Assembly: GCA_019113745.1 (NCBI GenBank)
Contig: DXGV01000022.1
Coordinates: forward strand, 1 to 64,000
Reading direction: 5' to 3'
DNA from: Candidatus Blautia intestinavium
Lineage (GTDB): Bacteria > Bacillota > Clostridia > Lachnospirales > Lachnospiraceae
Length of the DNA stretch: 64,000 nucleotides
Shown here: positions 42,788 to 52,572 of the stretch, piece after piece
Layout: the number at the start of each line of letters is the position of its first letter
Position numbering within the stretch: the first letter of the stretch is position 1
Made by a program: the position numbers and the translations under genes
Notes under the pieces: generated by a model
Databases searched by the model: none
Told to the model about the DNA's origin: nothing
The model's input: the letters and a program-made list of their open reading frames with translations, nothing else

Positions 42788-44662
42788 CTACGTTATTTTC
42801 TGCACCTGAATACAGGAAACAAGATAATTTCCGCCGAAATCCACCCTGACGCCCTGCGTTTCCCTTTTTATTCCATATTGAGACGAATACATTTTATTTT
42901 CTTTATATAAATTCATATAACCACCGCATTTAAAATCTATTTTTATTATATATGTATTCCCCTGAACAATTACCTGCTTTTCCAGAATATCGACTTTAAG
43001 GCCCGGGGCAAAAACAAAATCCGCCTCTTTTTTCTGTTCTCCCTCCACAAAATCAGATATCACCAGTCTGTCTTTCTTATTAAAGCAAAATTCCCGTCTG
43101 TGTACAACCGGTTTATAACCATTATGCTCTGCTTTCAAAATTATCTGGCTGTTTTCTTCAAAATCGGTAAGCCTGCATTCCGCCCTTCTGCCCCAAAGAA
43201 ACGGCCCCAGCATTTCTGACTGGTCCCTGCCGTCCATACATACGGTATTATGATTTTCTGTCTTTCGAAATGCATTCCTGCTTTTAATATCACAGTGATA
43301 AATGTAAGTACCGGGATCCGCAAATACCGGCTGCCCTTCCACAAACATCTGAAAACTTAAGGCGTCCGCATGTCCATGGGCGGCAATACTTCCAAATCCC
43401 AGTTCCGCATGGTCAATATCGATCAATATCTTTCTGTCTTCGCTTCTCAGGATTGTATTTCCGCCTTCACGATAGCATGCGCTGAGCGGCGGATGATAAA
43501 CGGCTTTTCGGCAGGCCTCCTCTGTTTCATCACTGTCAAAAAGCCATTTCAGGTTTTCACATCGGATATCTTTTTCATTCGCGTAACGCGCCGGCAGAAT
43601 ATAACTGAAAAGTCCCAACACATAAGGATAATAGTCCAGTCCGCCCTGCAGATCCAGGATTTTCCCTTCGTCGTTATCACCAAATTCCACGACTTCACCA
43701 TAGTCGCCTGTACAGTCCGCCACATAGCGGCACATTTTATCAAGCATCGTATTCCATATTTCCGGATATGCAATATGATTTTTATGGAAGAGCCGCATCG
43801 TCAGTCCCATGGCTTCCATATAAAACGCCTGGTAGTGCAGAGACAGTTCTCTATTAACGCCGTCTGGATAGTTCTGAAGCGGAAGTTCTTTTGTAAGTAT
43901 TTCAGATGCCAGCTTGATCCATGGAAAGTAACCGCAGAGTATACCGGTCTGTCCGATGGCGTAAGCTTCTACGATCAGATGATTATTTGCGGAAGAATAT
44001 CGGGAATAATGCTTTGCGATATAGTCTGCCATATTTATAATACCCGTTCTTATTTTTCCCTGTAATCCTGCCGCGTCTTTCATTCCGTCCAGAAAGCAGT
44101 ATGTAAAGCACCAGTTGCTGCATCGGATAGCGATTTCCATGACGCTTGTCCATGAAATTCCCCACAGAAAGGGATTTTTTTTATTCCAGTCATAAAAAAG
44201 CGTTTCCAGCTCATCTAAATACTTTTTGTTTTCTGAAACCCTGTAGGCTTTTGCAAGTAAGGCAAACTGAAAGTGTCTGTTTAACTCCCAGTTTGTTCTG
44301 GCGTCGCCGATATCGTCTCTCTGTTTGTATTCCAGTTCATAAGAAAATCTTTCCGGCCATACCTGTGCCGTCTGAAATCCTGCGTTCCACTTCTGTTTAT
44401 AAAAACTGTAATCATATCCCCCAAGGAGAGGGATCACTGTACTCATGGAAAATGTGGTGTTTTTCAGATTTAAGTGCATTTTTTCCGCATCTATCCTCAG
44501 ATCCGTAAGTTTCGGATTGAAAACCTTCCCCACTACTTCAGTTTTATTAGGTTTAAAGTAAACGGCTTCTTTTTTCTGTGTGATCTTCTGACCAGTTCTC
44601 CATACAACCTCCGGTATACTCATTGCCCTGAGACGCCGGACAAGCCACATTACATCAGCCAT
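42788..44662 (-). CDS. Heparinase II/III-family (alginate-lyase-like) protein
   Basis: A 624-residue protein with an N-terminal alpha-helical toroid domain (NWELNRHFQFALLAKAY, NNHLIVEAYAIG) and a C-terminal heparinase II/III beta domain (AAHGHADALSFQMFVEGQPV, FADPGTYIY, NHNTVCMDG). Such enzymes cleave uronate-containing polysaccharides by beta-elimination. No signal peptide is visible, so it could act on cytoplasmic or lipid-linked intermediates. Linked to an AlgD-like dehydrogenase, a role in trimming a mannuronate-containing polymer is reasonable (inference). Confidence 0.85.
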   Translation of the reverse strand: MADVMWLVRRLRAMSIPEVVWRTGQKITQKKEAVYFKPNKTEVVGKVFNPKLTDLRIDAEKMHLNLKNTTFSMSTVIPLLGGYDYSFYKQKWNAGFQTAQVWPERFSYELEYKQRDDIGDARTNWELNRHFQFALLAKAYRVSENKKYLDELETLFYDWNKKNPFLWGISWTSVMEIAIRCSNWCFTYCFLDGMKDAAGLQGKIRTGIINMADYIAKHYSRYSSANNHLIVEAYAIGQTGILCGYFPWIKLASEILTKELPLQNYPDGVNRELSLHYQAFYMEAMGLTMRLFHKNHIAYPEIWNTMLDKMCRYVADCTGDYGEVVEFGDNDEGKILDLQGGLDYYPYVLGLFSYILPARYANEKDIRCENLKWLFDSDETEEACRKAVYHPPLSACYREGGNTILRSEDRKILIDIDHAELGFGSIAAHGHADALSFQMFVEGQPVFADPGTYIYHCDIKSRNAFRKTENHNTVCMDGRDQSEMLGPFLWGRRAECRLTDFEENSQIILKAEHNGYKPVVHRREFCFNKKDRLVISDFVEGEQKKEADFVFAPGLKVDILEKQVIVQGNTYIIKIDFKCGGYMNLYKENKMYSSQYGIKRETQGVRVDFGGNYLVSCIQVQKIT

Positions 44663-44679
44663 AAGATTCCACCTCTGTT

Positions 44680-46053
44680 TTAAAATTCTGTTTTCATCAT
44701 CGACCGTACAAGTTCTTCCTTCTGCGCCGGATTGGAATTAATATTTCCCCAGCTTATCCCCTCATAATTTCCCTCATAATCTAGCTCCTTATACTGGCGC
44801 GCAAGATCGACGATTGCTTTATGGGGATATTTTTCAGGAATGCAGTCAAAATCTTTATCCCTGTTTGTGATAACCAGCACCTCGCACTGAGAGCAGACAG
44901 CATCCAGATCATCCGTGATCCTTTCATGAAGGTGAGGAAGCTTTGCCTCTATAAAGTCGGCGTTTGTGCCTGTCATCTGGGAGATGCGGACATTTTTATC
45001 ATAAATAGAAAGCTCATATCCTTTTCCAAGCAGCGCTTCGGCAACGTCTATAATCGGGCTGTACCGCAGATCGTCCGTTCCCTCTTTGAAACTCAGACCC
45101 AGAATACCTATTTTTCGTTTTCCTTTGCTTTCGATTATTTCAAGCGCCTTCTTTTTCTGAAGCTCATTAGACGGATTGATCGCGCTGATCACCGGGACGT
45201 CTACATATAGATCATGGGCCAGCGTACGCAGTGCTTTGGAATCTTTTGGCAGACAGGATCCCCCGTAAGCAAATCCCGGTTTAAAGTAATAAGGCGAAAT
45301 GTTCAACTGTCTGTCCTTACAGAAAATGTCCATCACTTTGTGACTGTCTATATTCATAGCTTTGCAGATGTTTCCAATCTCATTGGCAAAGACGATCTTC
45401 AGTCCATGATAGGTATTATTCACATATTTCATGATTTCCGCCACTTCAATATCTGTTGCAATAAATTCCCCCGGAATATCCTTATACAGCTCCCGGAATT
45501 TTTTCTCCGCAGTTTCACTGTCTGTACCGATCAGCGTCAGGGGCGGATTCTTGTAATCCTGTACGGCAGTTCCTTCCCGCAAAAATTCAGGATTAGACAC
45601 AACGGCAAAATCTTTGTTTCGTTTCTTTCCTGAGGACTGCTCAATGATGTCCCCCACTTTTTTATTCGTTCCCGGAAGAACCGTACTGCGGATGGCTATA
45701 ATATGGAAGCTGTCTTTATGTCTGAGCGCTTCTCCGATCTGGCGGGCAGCTTCAAAAATATAGTCCAGATTCAGATGCCCTTCACGGGTACTGGGTGTTC
45801 CCACTACAATAAATGAAATTTCGGACTGGCTTACCGCGTACTGAGGATCCATCGTTGCCTCCAGAAGCCCCCTGTCATGCGCTTTCTTTACCAGTTCCCC
45901 GATTTCCGCTTCAATAATCGTCGGTTTTCCCTGATTGATCAGATTTACTTTATTTTCAGATATATCGTTCCCGATCACCCGGTGTCCCATATCCGCAAGA
46001 CAGGCCGCTCCCACGCAGCCCACATATCCCAGGCCAAACATACTGATGTCCAT
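44680..46053 (-). CDS. GDP-mannose 6-dehydrogenase (AlgD-like)
   Basis: A 457-residue nucleotide-sugar dehydrogenase. It begins MDISMFGLGYVGCVGAACLA, with Rossmann glycines, then FIVVGTPS, IRSTVLPGT, VSNPEFLREGTA, and the active Cys267 in GFAYGGSCLPKD. These blocks, including FANEIGNI and the Cys position, match AlgD-type GDP-mannose dehydrogenases more closely than UDP-glucose dehydrogenases (from memory, without alignment). The product would be GDP-mannuronate. GAGGGG precedes ATG 46053. The upstream GDP-mannose supply genes support this substrate. Confidence 0.82.
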   Translation of the reverse strand: MDISMFGLGYVGCVGAACLADMGHRVIGNDISENKVNLINQGKPTIIEAEIGELVKKAHDRGLLEATMDPQYAVSQSEISFIVVGTPSTREGHLNLDYIFEAARQIGEALRHKDSFHIIAIRSTVLPGTNKKVGDIIEQSSGKKRNKDFAVVSNPEFLREGTAVQDYKNPPLTLIGTDSETAEKKFRELYKDIPGEFIATDIEVAEIMKYVNNTYHGLKIVFANEIGNICKAMNIDSHKVMDIFCKDRQLNISPYYFKPGFAYGGSCLPKDSKALRTLAHDLYVDVPVISAINPSNELQKKKALEIIESKGKRKIGILGLSFKEGTDDLRYSPIIDVAEALLGKGYELSIYDKNVRISQMTGTNADFIEAKLPHLHERITDDLDAVCSQCEVLVITNRDKDFDCIPEKYPHKAIVDLARQYKELDYEGNYEGISWGNINSNPAQKEELVRSMMKTEF

Positions 46054-46132
46054 TTTTTCCCCTCTATGCCTTTCTTCTCTCATATCTACAGTTAACATTA
46101 TCATACCACCTTTTCAGGCAGTCAGTTCCGGA

Positions 46133-48442
46133 TCATATCCAGGATACTAAAATTTTCACATTGCCGGATACTTTTACTTTTTCTCCTGCCTGCACAAAAA
46201 AGCTGTCTCCCGCAAAAGTCTTATACTTTGCCTTCTGAACCTCCATTTCTCCTTCTCCCGACAGGCAGAGTACAGAAGCGAAATGACTGTTATCGATGTT
46301 AAATTCCACCTCATCCTGTACCTCAAAAACGATCACTTCAAAGAATTTACACCGGCTCACCACGGTTCCGGCAATAGTCGTCTCTGTATCAAATTCATAC
46401 GGCTGATACCTGCTGTAGTCCAGCACATCCAAAGCCTTGGCAAGCTGCAGCTTTCTTACATTTCCATACCGGTCTTTCCGGTCATAATCGTAAAGCCGGT
46501 AGGTACAGTTGCTGCTCTGCTGCACTTCGCACAGCAGATTTCCCGCTCCCACCGCATGAACCGTACCGGCCGGGATAAAAAATACATCTCCCGGATGGGT
46601 GTACACTTTATTCAGAATTTCGGGAAGTGTATGATCCCGTATCCTCGTTTCGACCTCCTGTCTGTCGGTGGCTCTTTTAAACCCTACATAAACAAACGCG
46701 TCTTTTTCGCAGTCCAGGATATACCACATTTCACATTTTCCATACTCGCCTTCATGCTCCAGCGCATAGTCGTTGCCGGGATGTACCTGGATCGAAAGCA
46801 TTTCCTTCGCGTCAATAAATTTCACCAGCAGCGGAAACGGTTCTCCCGGCTGAACTTTCCATCCCATTCCTTTCTTTCCGATGTTTGTCAGATAAGCGCC
46901 GAACGGAAGGCCTTTAAATCTGCCCGAATCCACGATACTCTGCCCTGCGGGATGCGCGGATAACTCCCAGCTTTCCGCTATCATATTCAGCTCGCTTTTT
47001 TTCCGGTACCGCTCCCGTATCTTTGTTCCGCCCCACAGGTAATCCTTAAAGGCCGGACGCAGCTTTACCACCGGCTCTCTCTTTACATCGGTAATAGATT
47101 TCTGTGTTGCGATATTGTCTTCCTCAAATATGGTATCGCCCAGAGCAATTTCAATAAAAACGGCATTGCCGTCTCCCACATTTGATATCTGGTGCTCTGT
47201 CCCCCTTGGAACACAAATATTGCTGTGCTCTCCATATTCATACTGCTGGTCATCCAGAATAACTACTACGTTCCCCTCTACAATGATCCAGTTTTCTTCC
47301 CGCATTTTATGCCTGTGAGGAAAAATGCTTTTCCCCGGAAAAAGCGTTACTTTTCGTACCCGGTATCCTGTTTCCGCCGTAATGTCTTCATAAAATCCCC
47401 AGCTTCGGAATGTTGTCGTACCTTTTTCCACATATTTCCTGAGTTCAGGATAACGGGAATAGATATCACTTATTTCACCGGCCTTTCCTTTTTTTCCTAC
47501 ATACACAACATCCTGTGTGTTGACAACTGTCAGATCTTCAAGTCCGTCTACATATACAATCTGCGACCGGTTATCATTGACGATCATCGTACCTGGGCTT
47601 TTTTCCGCAATTCCAGTTCCTTTTGGATGATAAGCCGCTACTGTGAGATCATTCAGGCATGTAATATCCTTCCAGCCAAATTTCACGTCTACCACGCTTA
47701 AAAGACTGCTTCTTGCCATCAGAATTTTTTCTATCGAATCTCTGAATCTCGTATCCACAATATTTTTATATATAACAGATCCGGCCTGATTGTACTCAGA
47801 TCTGTATAAGCTCTGGCAAAAATCATAAAAATCAGGAGCCACCCTGCTTAATTCATTTTCATATGTTCCTTTTTCAAAGAGGTACATTCCGCTGTTGCGT
47901 AAATAATTTTCATCCGCGCAGATATTCGCAAACCTCTCCCGGGACTTTGCAACAAATTCTGTTACTTCTTCGCCGCAGTGCCGGATAAATCCCATATAAG
48001 GCGACGCGTTTTTCTTCTCCAGCCCAAACGTCACGATCCTTCCCTGCTGTGCCAGATTCCTGGCTCTCGTAACTGCGTCTTTATAATTCCCCAGTCCTTC
48101 TTCTGAATCCAGCAGATGATTGGACGCCATAACAAAAACCAGTTCTGACATAGGAAGATCCCTGCAGGCTGCCGTGATCGCCGCAGCCGTTCCGAGAGGA
48201 TTCTCCTCATAAATGCAGCGGTAAGCTGTTCCCTGAAAAACTGTCATCTGATTTTCCACAATATATCGGTTCTCAAACCCTGTAACAATAATAAATTCAT
48301 CACAATACGGAAGATTCCTGGCTACTGTTTCCTGGAAAATCGAATGATTATTCTGTATTGGTATAAACTGCTTCGGATAATCCATCCTCGACAAAGGCCA
48401 TAGCCTTTCTCCACGTCCGCCTGCAAGAATCAAACATTTCAT
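46133..48442 (-). CDS. Fused mannose-1-phosphate guanylyltransferase/cupin/phosphomannose isomerase
   Basis: A 769-residue three-part protein. Residues 1-280 are a GDP-mannose pyrophosphorylase (LAGGRGERLWPLSRMDYPKQF). Residues about 340-455 are the cupin of type II enzymes (FPGKSIFPHRHKMREENWII). Residues about 465-769 are a class I phosphomannose isomerase (YLWGGTKIR, SIQVHPGNDYA, GTVHAVGAG). Together they could convert fructose-6-phosphate to mannose-6-phosphate and mannose-1-phosphate to GDP-mannose. The combination of cupin and class I domain in one chain is unusual. The DNA shows no break in the frame. Confidence 0.88.
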   Translation of the reverse strand: MKCLILAGGRGERLWPLSRMDYPKQFIPIQNNHSIFQETVARNLPYCDEFIIVTGFENRYIVENQMTVFQGTAYRCIYEENPLGTAAAITAACRDLPMSELVFVMASNHLLDSEEGLGNYKDAVTRARNLAQQGRIVTFGLEKKNASPYMGFIRHCGEEVTEFVAKSRERFANICADENYLRNSGMYLFEKGTYENELSRVAPDFYDFCQSLYRSEYNQAGSVIYKNIVDTRFRDSIEKILMARSSLLSVVDVKFGWKDITCLNDLTVAAYHPKGTGIAEKSPGTMIVNDNRSQIVYVDGLEDLTVVNTQDVVYVGKKGKAGEISDIYSRYPELRKYVEKGTTTFRSWGFYEDITAETGYRVRKVTLFPGKSIFPHRHKMREENWIIVEGNVVVILDDQQYEYGEHSNICVPRGTEHQISNVGDGNAVFIEIALGDTIFEEDNIATQKSITDVKREPVVKLRPAFKDYLWGGTKIRERYRKKSELNMIAESWELSAHPAGQSIVDSGRFKGLPFGAYLTNIGKKGMGWKVQPGEPFPLLVKFIDAKEMLSIQVHPGNDYALEHEGEYGKCEMWYILDCEKDAFVYVGFKRATDRQEVETRIRDHTLPEILNKVYTHPGDVFFIPAGTVHAVGAGNLLCEVQQSSNCTYRLYDYDRKDRYGNVRKLQLAKALDVLDYSRYQPYEFDTETTIAGTVVSRCKFFEVIVFEVQDEVEFNIDNSHFASVLCLSGEGEMEVQKAKYKTFAGDSFFVQAGEKVKVSGNVKILVSWI

Positions 48443-48479
48443 TTTTATACACTTCCTGTTCTTTTTCGCATGATGTCTT

Positions 48480-49556
48480 CTATAAAAATTCTTCTCTTCC
48501 GTCCGCCCGGAGCTTATCCACGATCTCTTTTACACCCTGCGCCTTATCTTTACTGCATACCATAACTACGTCCCCGGCGTCCACAACTACAAGATTCTCT
48601 ACTCCTTCCAGAACAACCAGCCTGCCTCCCGAATATATCACGCTGTCTTTTGTATCGACAGCGAGCACATCGCCCACTGTGATATTGCCCTGTTCATCCG
48701 GCTCATGAAGCGCCGCCAGCATATCCCAGCTCCCCACGTCGCTCCAGCCAAACTCGCCAGGTACCACCAGAACTCTGCTTTCCAGAGAGGCCGGTTCCAT
48801 AACTGCATAATCTATCGAAATACTGCGGATACCCGGATAAACAGCCTGCAGCACAGCATCTTCTTCCTCTGTATTCATGGCTTGACCGATTTTATCCAGA
48901 TTCTCATAAATATCCGGCGCGTAAATACGGAATGCTTCCAGTATAGCGCCTGCTTTCCAGATAAACATCCCGCTGTTCCAGACATATTCCTCCGTTTCCA
49001 GATATTTCTTTGCAGTTTCTTCATCCGGTTTCTCCTTAAAGGACAACACCTGCTTTGCCGCGGCTTTTTGTTTCCTGTCATACCTGATATATCCGTATCC
49101 TGTCGCCGGAAAAGCCGGAGAAATACCAATCGTCACTAATTTATTCTGATCCTCCGCCGTTTTTACAGCTTCCTGCAGCGTTCTTGTAAAAGCTGCCGTA
49201 TCCTTTATGTAAGCGTCGGACGGCGTGATGATCATTACTCCGTCTCCATGCTTTCTGACGATCTCCATAGCGGCATAACCGATACAGGCCGCCGTGTTTC
49301 TTGCAGACGGCTCGGAAAGGACATGCTCCTGCAAAACTTTTCCTTTCGTCGCTTTTTTCATCTGTCCATACTGGTCTTTATTTGTCACTATAAAAATATT
49401 CTCATTATCCACCGTATAGGAAAGCCGTTCAACCGCCTCGTTCACCATCAGATCTCTGCCTGTCAGATTCAGAAGCTGTTTTGGGGTTTTCTTTCTGGAT
49501 AACGGCCAGAAACGGGTTCCACCGCCGCCTGCCATGATTATGCCGTATTTTTTCAT
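48480..49556 (-). CDS. Mannose-1-phosphate guanylyltransferase
   Basis: A 358-residue stand-alone GDP-mannose pyrophosphorylase. The nucleotide-binding motif is MAGGGGTRFWPLSRKKTPKQ, followed by PSARNTAACIGYAA and FKEKPDEETAKKYL; the end FGWSDVGSWDML is typical. It duplicates the activity of the first domain of the fused protein just downstream, so the operon encodes two such activities. Lies 34 bases downstream of the phosphomutase gene. Confidence 0.92.
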   Translation of the reverse strand: MKKYGIIMAGGGGTRFWPLSRKKTPKQLLNLTGRDLMVNEAVERLSYTVDNENIFIVTNKDQYGQMKKATKGKVLQEHVLSEPSARNTAACIGYAAMEIVRKHGDGVMIITPSDAYIKDTAAFTRTLQEAVKTAEDQNKLVTIGISPAFPATGYGYIRYDRKQKAAAKQVLSFKEKPDEETAKKYLETEEYVWNSGMFIWKAGAILEAFRIYAPDIYENLDKIGQAMNTEEEDAVLQAVYPGIRSISIDYAVMEPASLESRVLVVPGEFGWSDVGSWDMLAALHEPDEQGNITVGDVLAVDTKDSVIYSGGRLVVLEGVENLVVVDAGDVVMVCSKDKAQGVKEIVDKLRADGREEFL

Positions 49557-49590
49557 GTGTTTATCATCTCCCAGGTAGATCTAAAAACGA

Positions 49591-51303
49591 TTATGCATTC
49601 GTATTAAAGTCTATGATTTTCTTCATGGATTGACGCAGGTTTTTCATACGTTTCTCCGCGTCTTTCTGTTCGCTGCCCCTGACACTGTAATATATTTTAA
49701 TTTTCGGTTCCGTGCCGGAAGGACGTACCGCCGCCCAGGAGCCGTCTTTTAATATAAACTTCAGCACATTTTCCAGCGGCAGAAAACCAAATCCAGGTTC
49801 CGCTTCAACCGGATTGCTGTAATCTATCATCCGGTCCATATCCGCATCAAAAGGAGTTTTTCCTCCTCGCAGCTCATTCATAATAGCGGTAATTTTTTCG
49901 GCTCCGTCTTTTCCCTTCAGGGTATAGCTGTCCAGAGCTTCCTGATAATACCCGTATTGTCTGTAAATATCGTCCAGTCTGTCCAGCAACGTCTTACCCT
50001 CCGCCTTTGCTTCCGCCGCCATTTCACAGATCAGAAGAGAGCTTACTACAGCATCCTTATCGCGGGCATGGGTTCCTGCCAGATATCCGTAAGATTCTTC
50101 ATAGCCCAGAACAAAATCATAATCCTGTTCCGTATTTCCATTTTTCTTCGCCTGTTCAAACTGCGTGATCTTTTCACCGATGTATTTGAATCCTGTCAGA
50201 GTAGAAAAAACCGACAGATTTTTTCCACGGGCAATCTCAGCTCCCAAATCCGACGTCACAATCGTCTTGATCACTGCCGGCCGCTTCCAGACAGACATAT
50301 CTGTATGATCTAAGACAAACTTCATCAGAAGAGCCCCCACCTGATTTCCCGTAAGCAGATGATACGTTCCATCCGCCGCCTTTACCGCGACGCCAACCCG
50401 GTCGCAATCCGGATCTGTTCCCAGAACGATATCGCTGTCCAGATTTTCCGCCTTACTGATCCCTTCTTCCAGCGCCCGGGAATCCTCCGGATTTGGTGAA
50501 ATAACAGTAGGAAAACCTCCGTCTGCCACAGCCTGCTCTTCCACTATAGCCACCTGTGAAAATCCGTCCATACCCAGTACCTTCCGCACCGGAATATTTC
50601 CTGTTCCGTGAAGAGGCGTATATACGATCTTCAGCTTCTTTTTCGCTCCGCTTTCTTTATACCGGCTCTGCTTTATCACAGACAGAGCAAAATCGTCTGT
50701 CACATCAACCATAGAAATAAGAGACGCGTTACCCATAAACTGAATTATACGGTAATCCGTAATCTGATCTATATAACTGATCACCTGCTTCGCCTGGGAC
50801 GGAACAAGCTGACAGCCAAATTCATCATAAACCTTATATCCGTTATATTCTTTTGGATTGTGGCTGGCTGTGATCACGATACCCGCTGCCGCATGTAAAA
50901 AACGTACTGCAAAACTAAGCTGCGGGGTGGGGCAGGGAGTTTCATGTAAATATACATGAATCCCCATACCGCTCAGAATATCCGCTGCTGTGCGGGCGAA
51001 AAGGTCACTGTTATACCGGGTATCATAAGCAATTACAACTCCGCGTTTCCTGCTGTCTTCTTCACCGTAAGTATCTGTAAGATACTTACCCAAACCTGCC
51101 GTGGCTTTTCCTACTGTGTATCGGTTCATACGGTTTGTTCCCGCGCCCATAACGCCGCGCAGACCTCCTGTCCCAAAACGCAGATCACGGTAAAAACGAT
51201 CCTCTATCTCTTTTTCGTCTGTAATAGCCGCCAACTCTTTTCTCGTACCTTCGTCAAAAAAAGTATCCGTCGTCCACTCTTCATATTTTTTTCTGTAATC
51301 CAT
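49591..51303 (-). CDS. Phosphohexomutase (phosphomannomutase/phosphoglucomutase)
   Basis: A 570-residue alpha-D-phosphohexomutase. The catalytic serine is in GIVITASHNPKEYNG, the metal loop is GTDPDCDRVGVA, and the sugar-binding loop GYEESYGYL and phosphate-binding RPSGTEPKIK follow. In this operon it most likely makes mannose-1-phosphate for the two guanylyltransferases. I chose ATG 51303 (MDYRKKYEEW, the usual family start) over ATG 51324, whose ribosome site is too close. Confidence 0.9.
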   Translation of the reverse strand: MDYRKKYEEWTTDTFFDEGTRKELAAITDEKEIEDRFYRDLRFGTGGLRGVMGAGTNRMNRYTVGKATAGLGKYLTDTYGEEDSRKRGVVIAYDTRYNSDLFARTAADILSGMGIHVYLHETPCPTPQLSFAVRFLHAAAGIVITASHNPKEYNGYKVYDEFGCQLVPSQAKQVISYIDQITDYRIIQFMGNASLISMVDVTDDFALSVIKQSRYKESGAKKKLKIVYTPLHGTGNIPVRKVLGMDGFSQVAIVEEQAVADGGFPTVISPNPEDSRALEEGISKAENLDSDIVLGTDPDCDRVGVAVKAADGTYHLLTGNQVGALLMKFVLDHTDMSVWKRPAVIKTIVTSDLGAEIARGKNLSVFSTLTGFKYIGEKITQFEQAKKNGNTEQDYDFVLGYEESYGYLAGTHARDKDAVVSSLLICEMAAEAKAEGKTLLDRLDDIYRQYGYYQEALDSYTLKGKDGAEKITAIMNELRGGKTPFDADMDRMIDYSNPVEAEPGFGFLPLENVLKFILKDGSWAAVRPSGTEPKIKIYYSVRGSEQKDAEKRMKNLRQSMKKIIDFNTNA

Positions 51304-51344
51304 ACTTCTTTGGTTCTCCTGCATACCTTGCCAAAATATCCCGG

Positions 51345-52541
51345 TCAGTCAAATTTCCCCTCAAAAAATTTTTCATATCCATCCAGCAAGACCCGGCTTG
51401 TATGTTCCCAGCTCAGTTCTGTTCTGATCCGGTTTCGTCCATACTCTCCCATTTTCTTACGTCTTTCAGGGTCTTTCAGCAATTCTATGATTTTTTCAGC
51501 CATATCGACTGCATCGTTATTTTTTGCATACAGAGACGCTTCTCCTGCCGAATATCTCCCTTCCGTCATATCGAACTGTACGATAGATTTCCCAAGAGCC
51601 ATATATTCCAGAATTTTATTCATGGTACTTTTATCGTTCATACTGTTCCATTTATCACTGTTCACACATACGTCTGCAGTATTCATGTATTCCAGCATCT
51701 GTGGATCCGGAATACGTCCTGTAAATTCCACACAGTCGTCAAGCCCCATCTCTTTCGCTTTCTTCTTCAGGGCTTCCAGATGCGGGCCGCCCCCTACGAT
51801 TCCCCAGAACACATTATTTTCGTGTTCTTTAATATACTGCGCAGCCTCCAGAAGATACTCCACGCCTTCCTGCTGTCCGATCACTCCCAGATATCCTACC
51901 ATATAACGATATCCCCGTTTTAGGTTTTCCCGGGGGGGCATAATCTTCATGCGTTCCAGTCTCGGACCGCTTCTGAGAACCAGCACTTTGCGGGGATCCA
52001 TTCCTCCCCTTTCTACCGCGATTTTTTTATAGCTTTCATTTGTCACAAAGGCAAATGCGCAATGCCTGTAAGTCTGCCGTTCCAGCCATATCTGGCTGAA
52101 ATAAAGGAGTCTCTTCGTCTGTCCGAATTTTGCCTCAAATAATTCCGGGCAGATGTCATGATGGTCAAATACATATTTCACACCATATTTTTTAAATTTC
52201 CTCGCCACCATATAAATATCGTCCGGCGGGTTGCATCCATGAATGACGTCAAATCCAATCTCTTTATAGATCTTTTTCGCCAGCCGGATTTCTTCTTTCA
52301 GAGCAGAAAAATATTCCCGCAGATATCCCAGCGCGCCGTTTCCCTCTTCCGGAAGACTGTGCCGGAAAATATGTACTCCCTGCAGGTATTCTTCTTCTTT
52401 TGTATATCCCTTTCCCTTAGGACAGATCACAGAAACAACATATCCGTGATCCGCCAGTGTAACAGCTTCCTGCCATACCCTGGTATCAAAAGGTACCGGA
52501 AGATTTTCTACAATGATCAAAATTTTCTTTCTTTCTGCCAT
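51345..52541 (-). CDS. Glycosyltransferase, GT4 family
   Basis: About 398 residues, GT-B fold. The N-domain starts KKILIIVENLPVPFDTRVWQEA; the C-domain has GVIGQQEGVEYLLEAA and the donor motif region ALGKSIVQFDMTEG. Start ATG 52541 has GGAGG 12 bases upstream; the frame reaches a TTG at 52565. The family fits transfer of mannose or related sugar, but specificity is unproven. Confidence 0.85.
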   Translation of the reverse strand: MAERKKILIIVENLPVPFDTRVWQEAVTLADHGYVVSVICPKGKGYTKEEEYLQGVHIFRHSLPEEGNGALGYLREYFSALKEEIRLAKKIYKEIGFDVIHGCNPPDDIYMVARKFKKYGVKYVFDHHDICPELFEAKFGQTKRLLYFSQIWLERQTYRHCAFAFVTNESYKKIAVERGGMDPRKVLVLRSGPRLERMKIMPPRENLKRGYRYMVGYLGVIGQQEGVEYLLEAAQYIKEHENNVFWGIVGGGPHLEALKKKAKEMGLDDCVEFTGRIPDPQMLEYMNTADVCVNSDKWNSMNDKSTMNKILEYMALGKSIVQFDMTEGRYSAGEASLYAKNNDAVDMAEKIIELLKDPERRKKMGEYGRNRIRTELSWEHTSRVLLDGYEKFFEGKFD

Positions 52542-52572
52542 ACCGTATGCTGTCCTCCATAACAATCCATTT

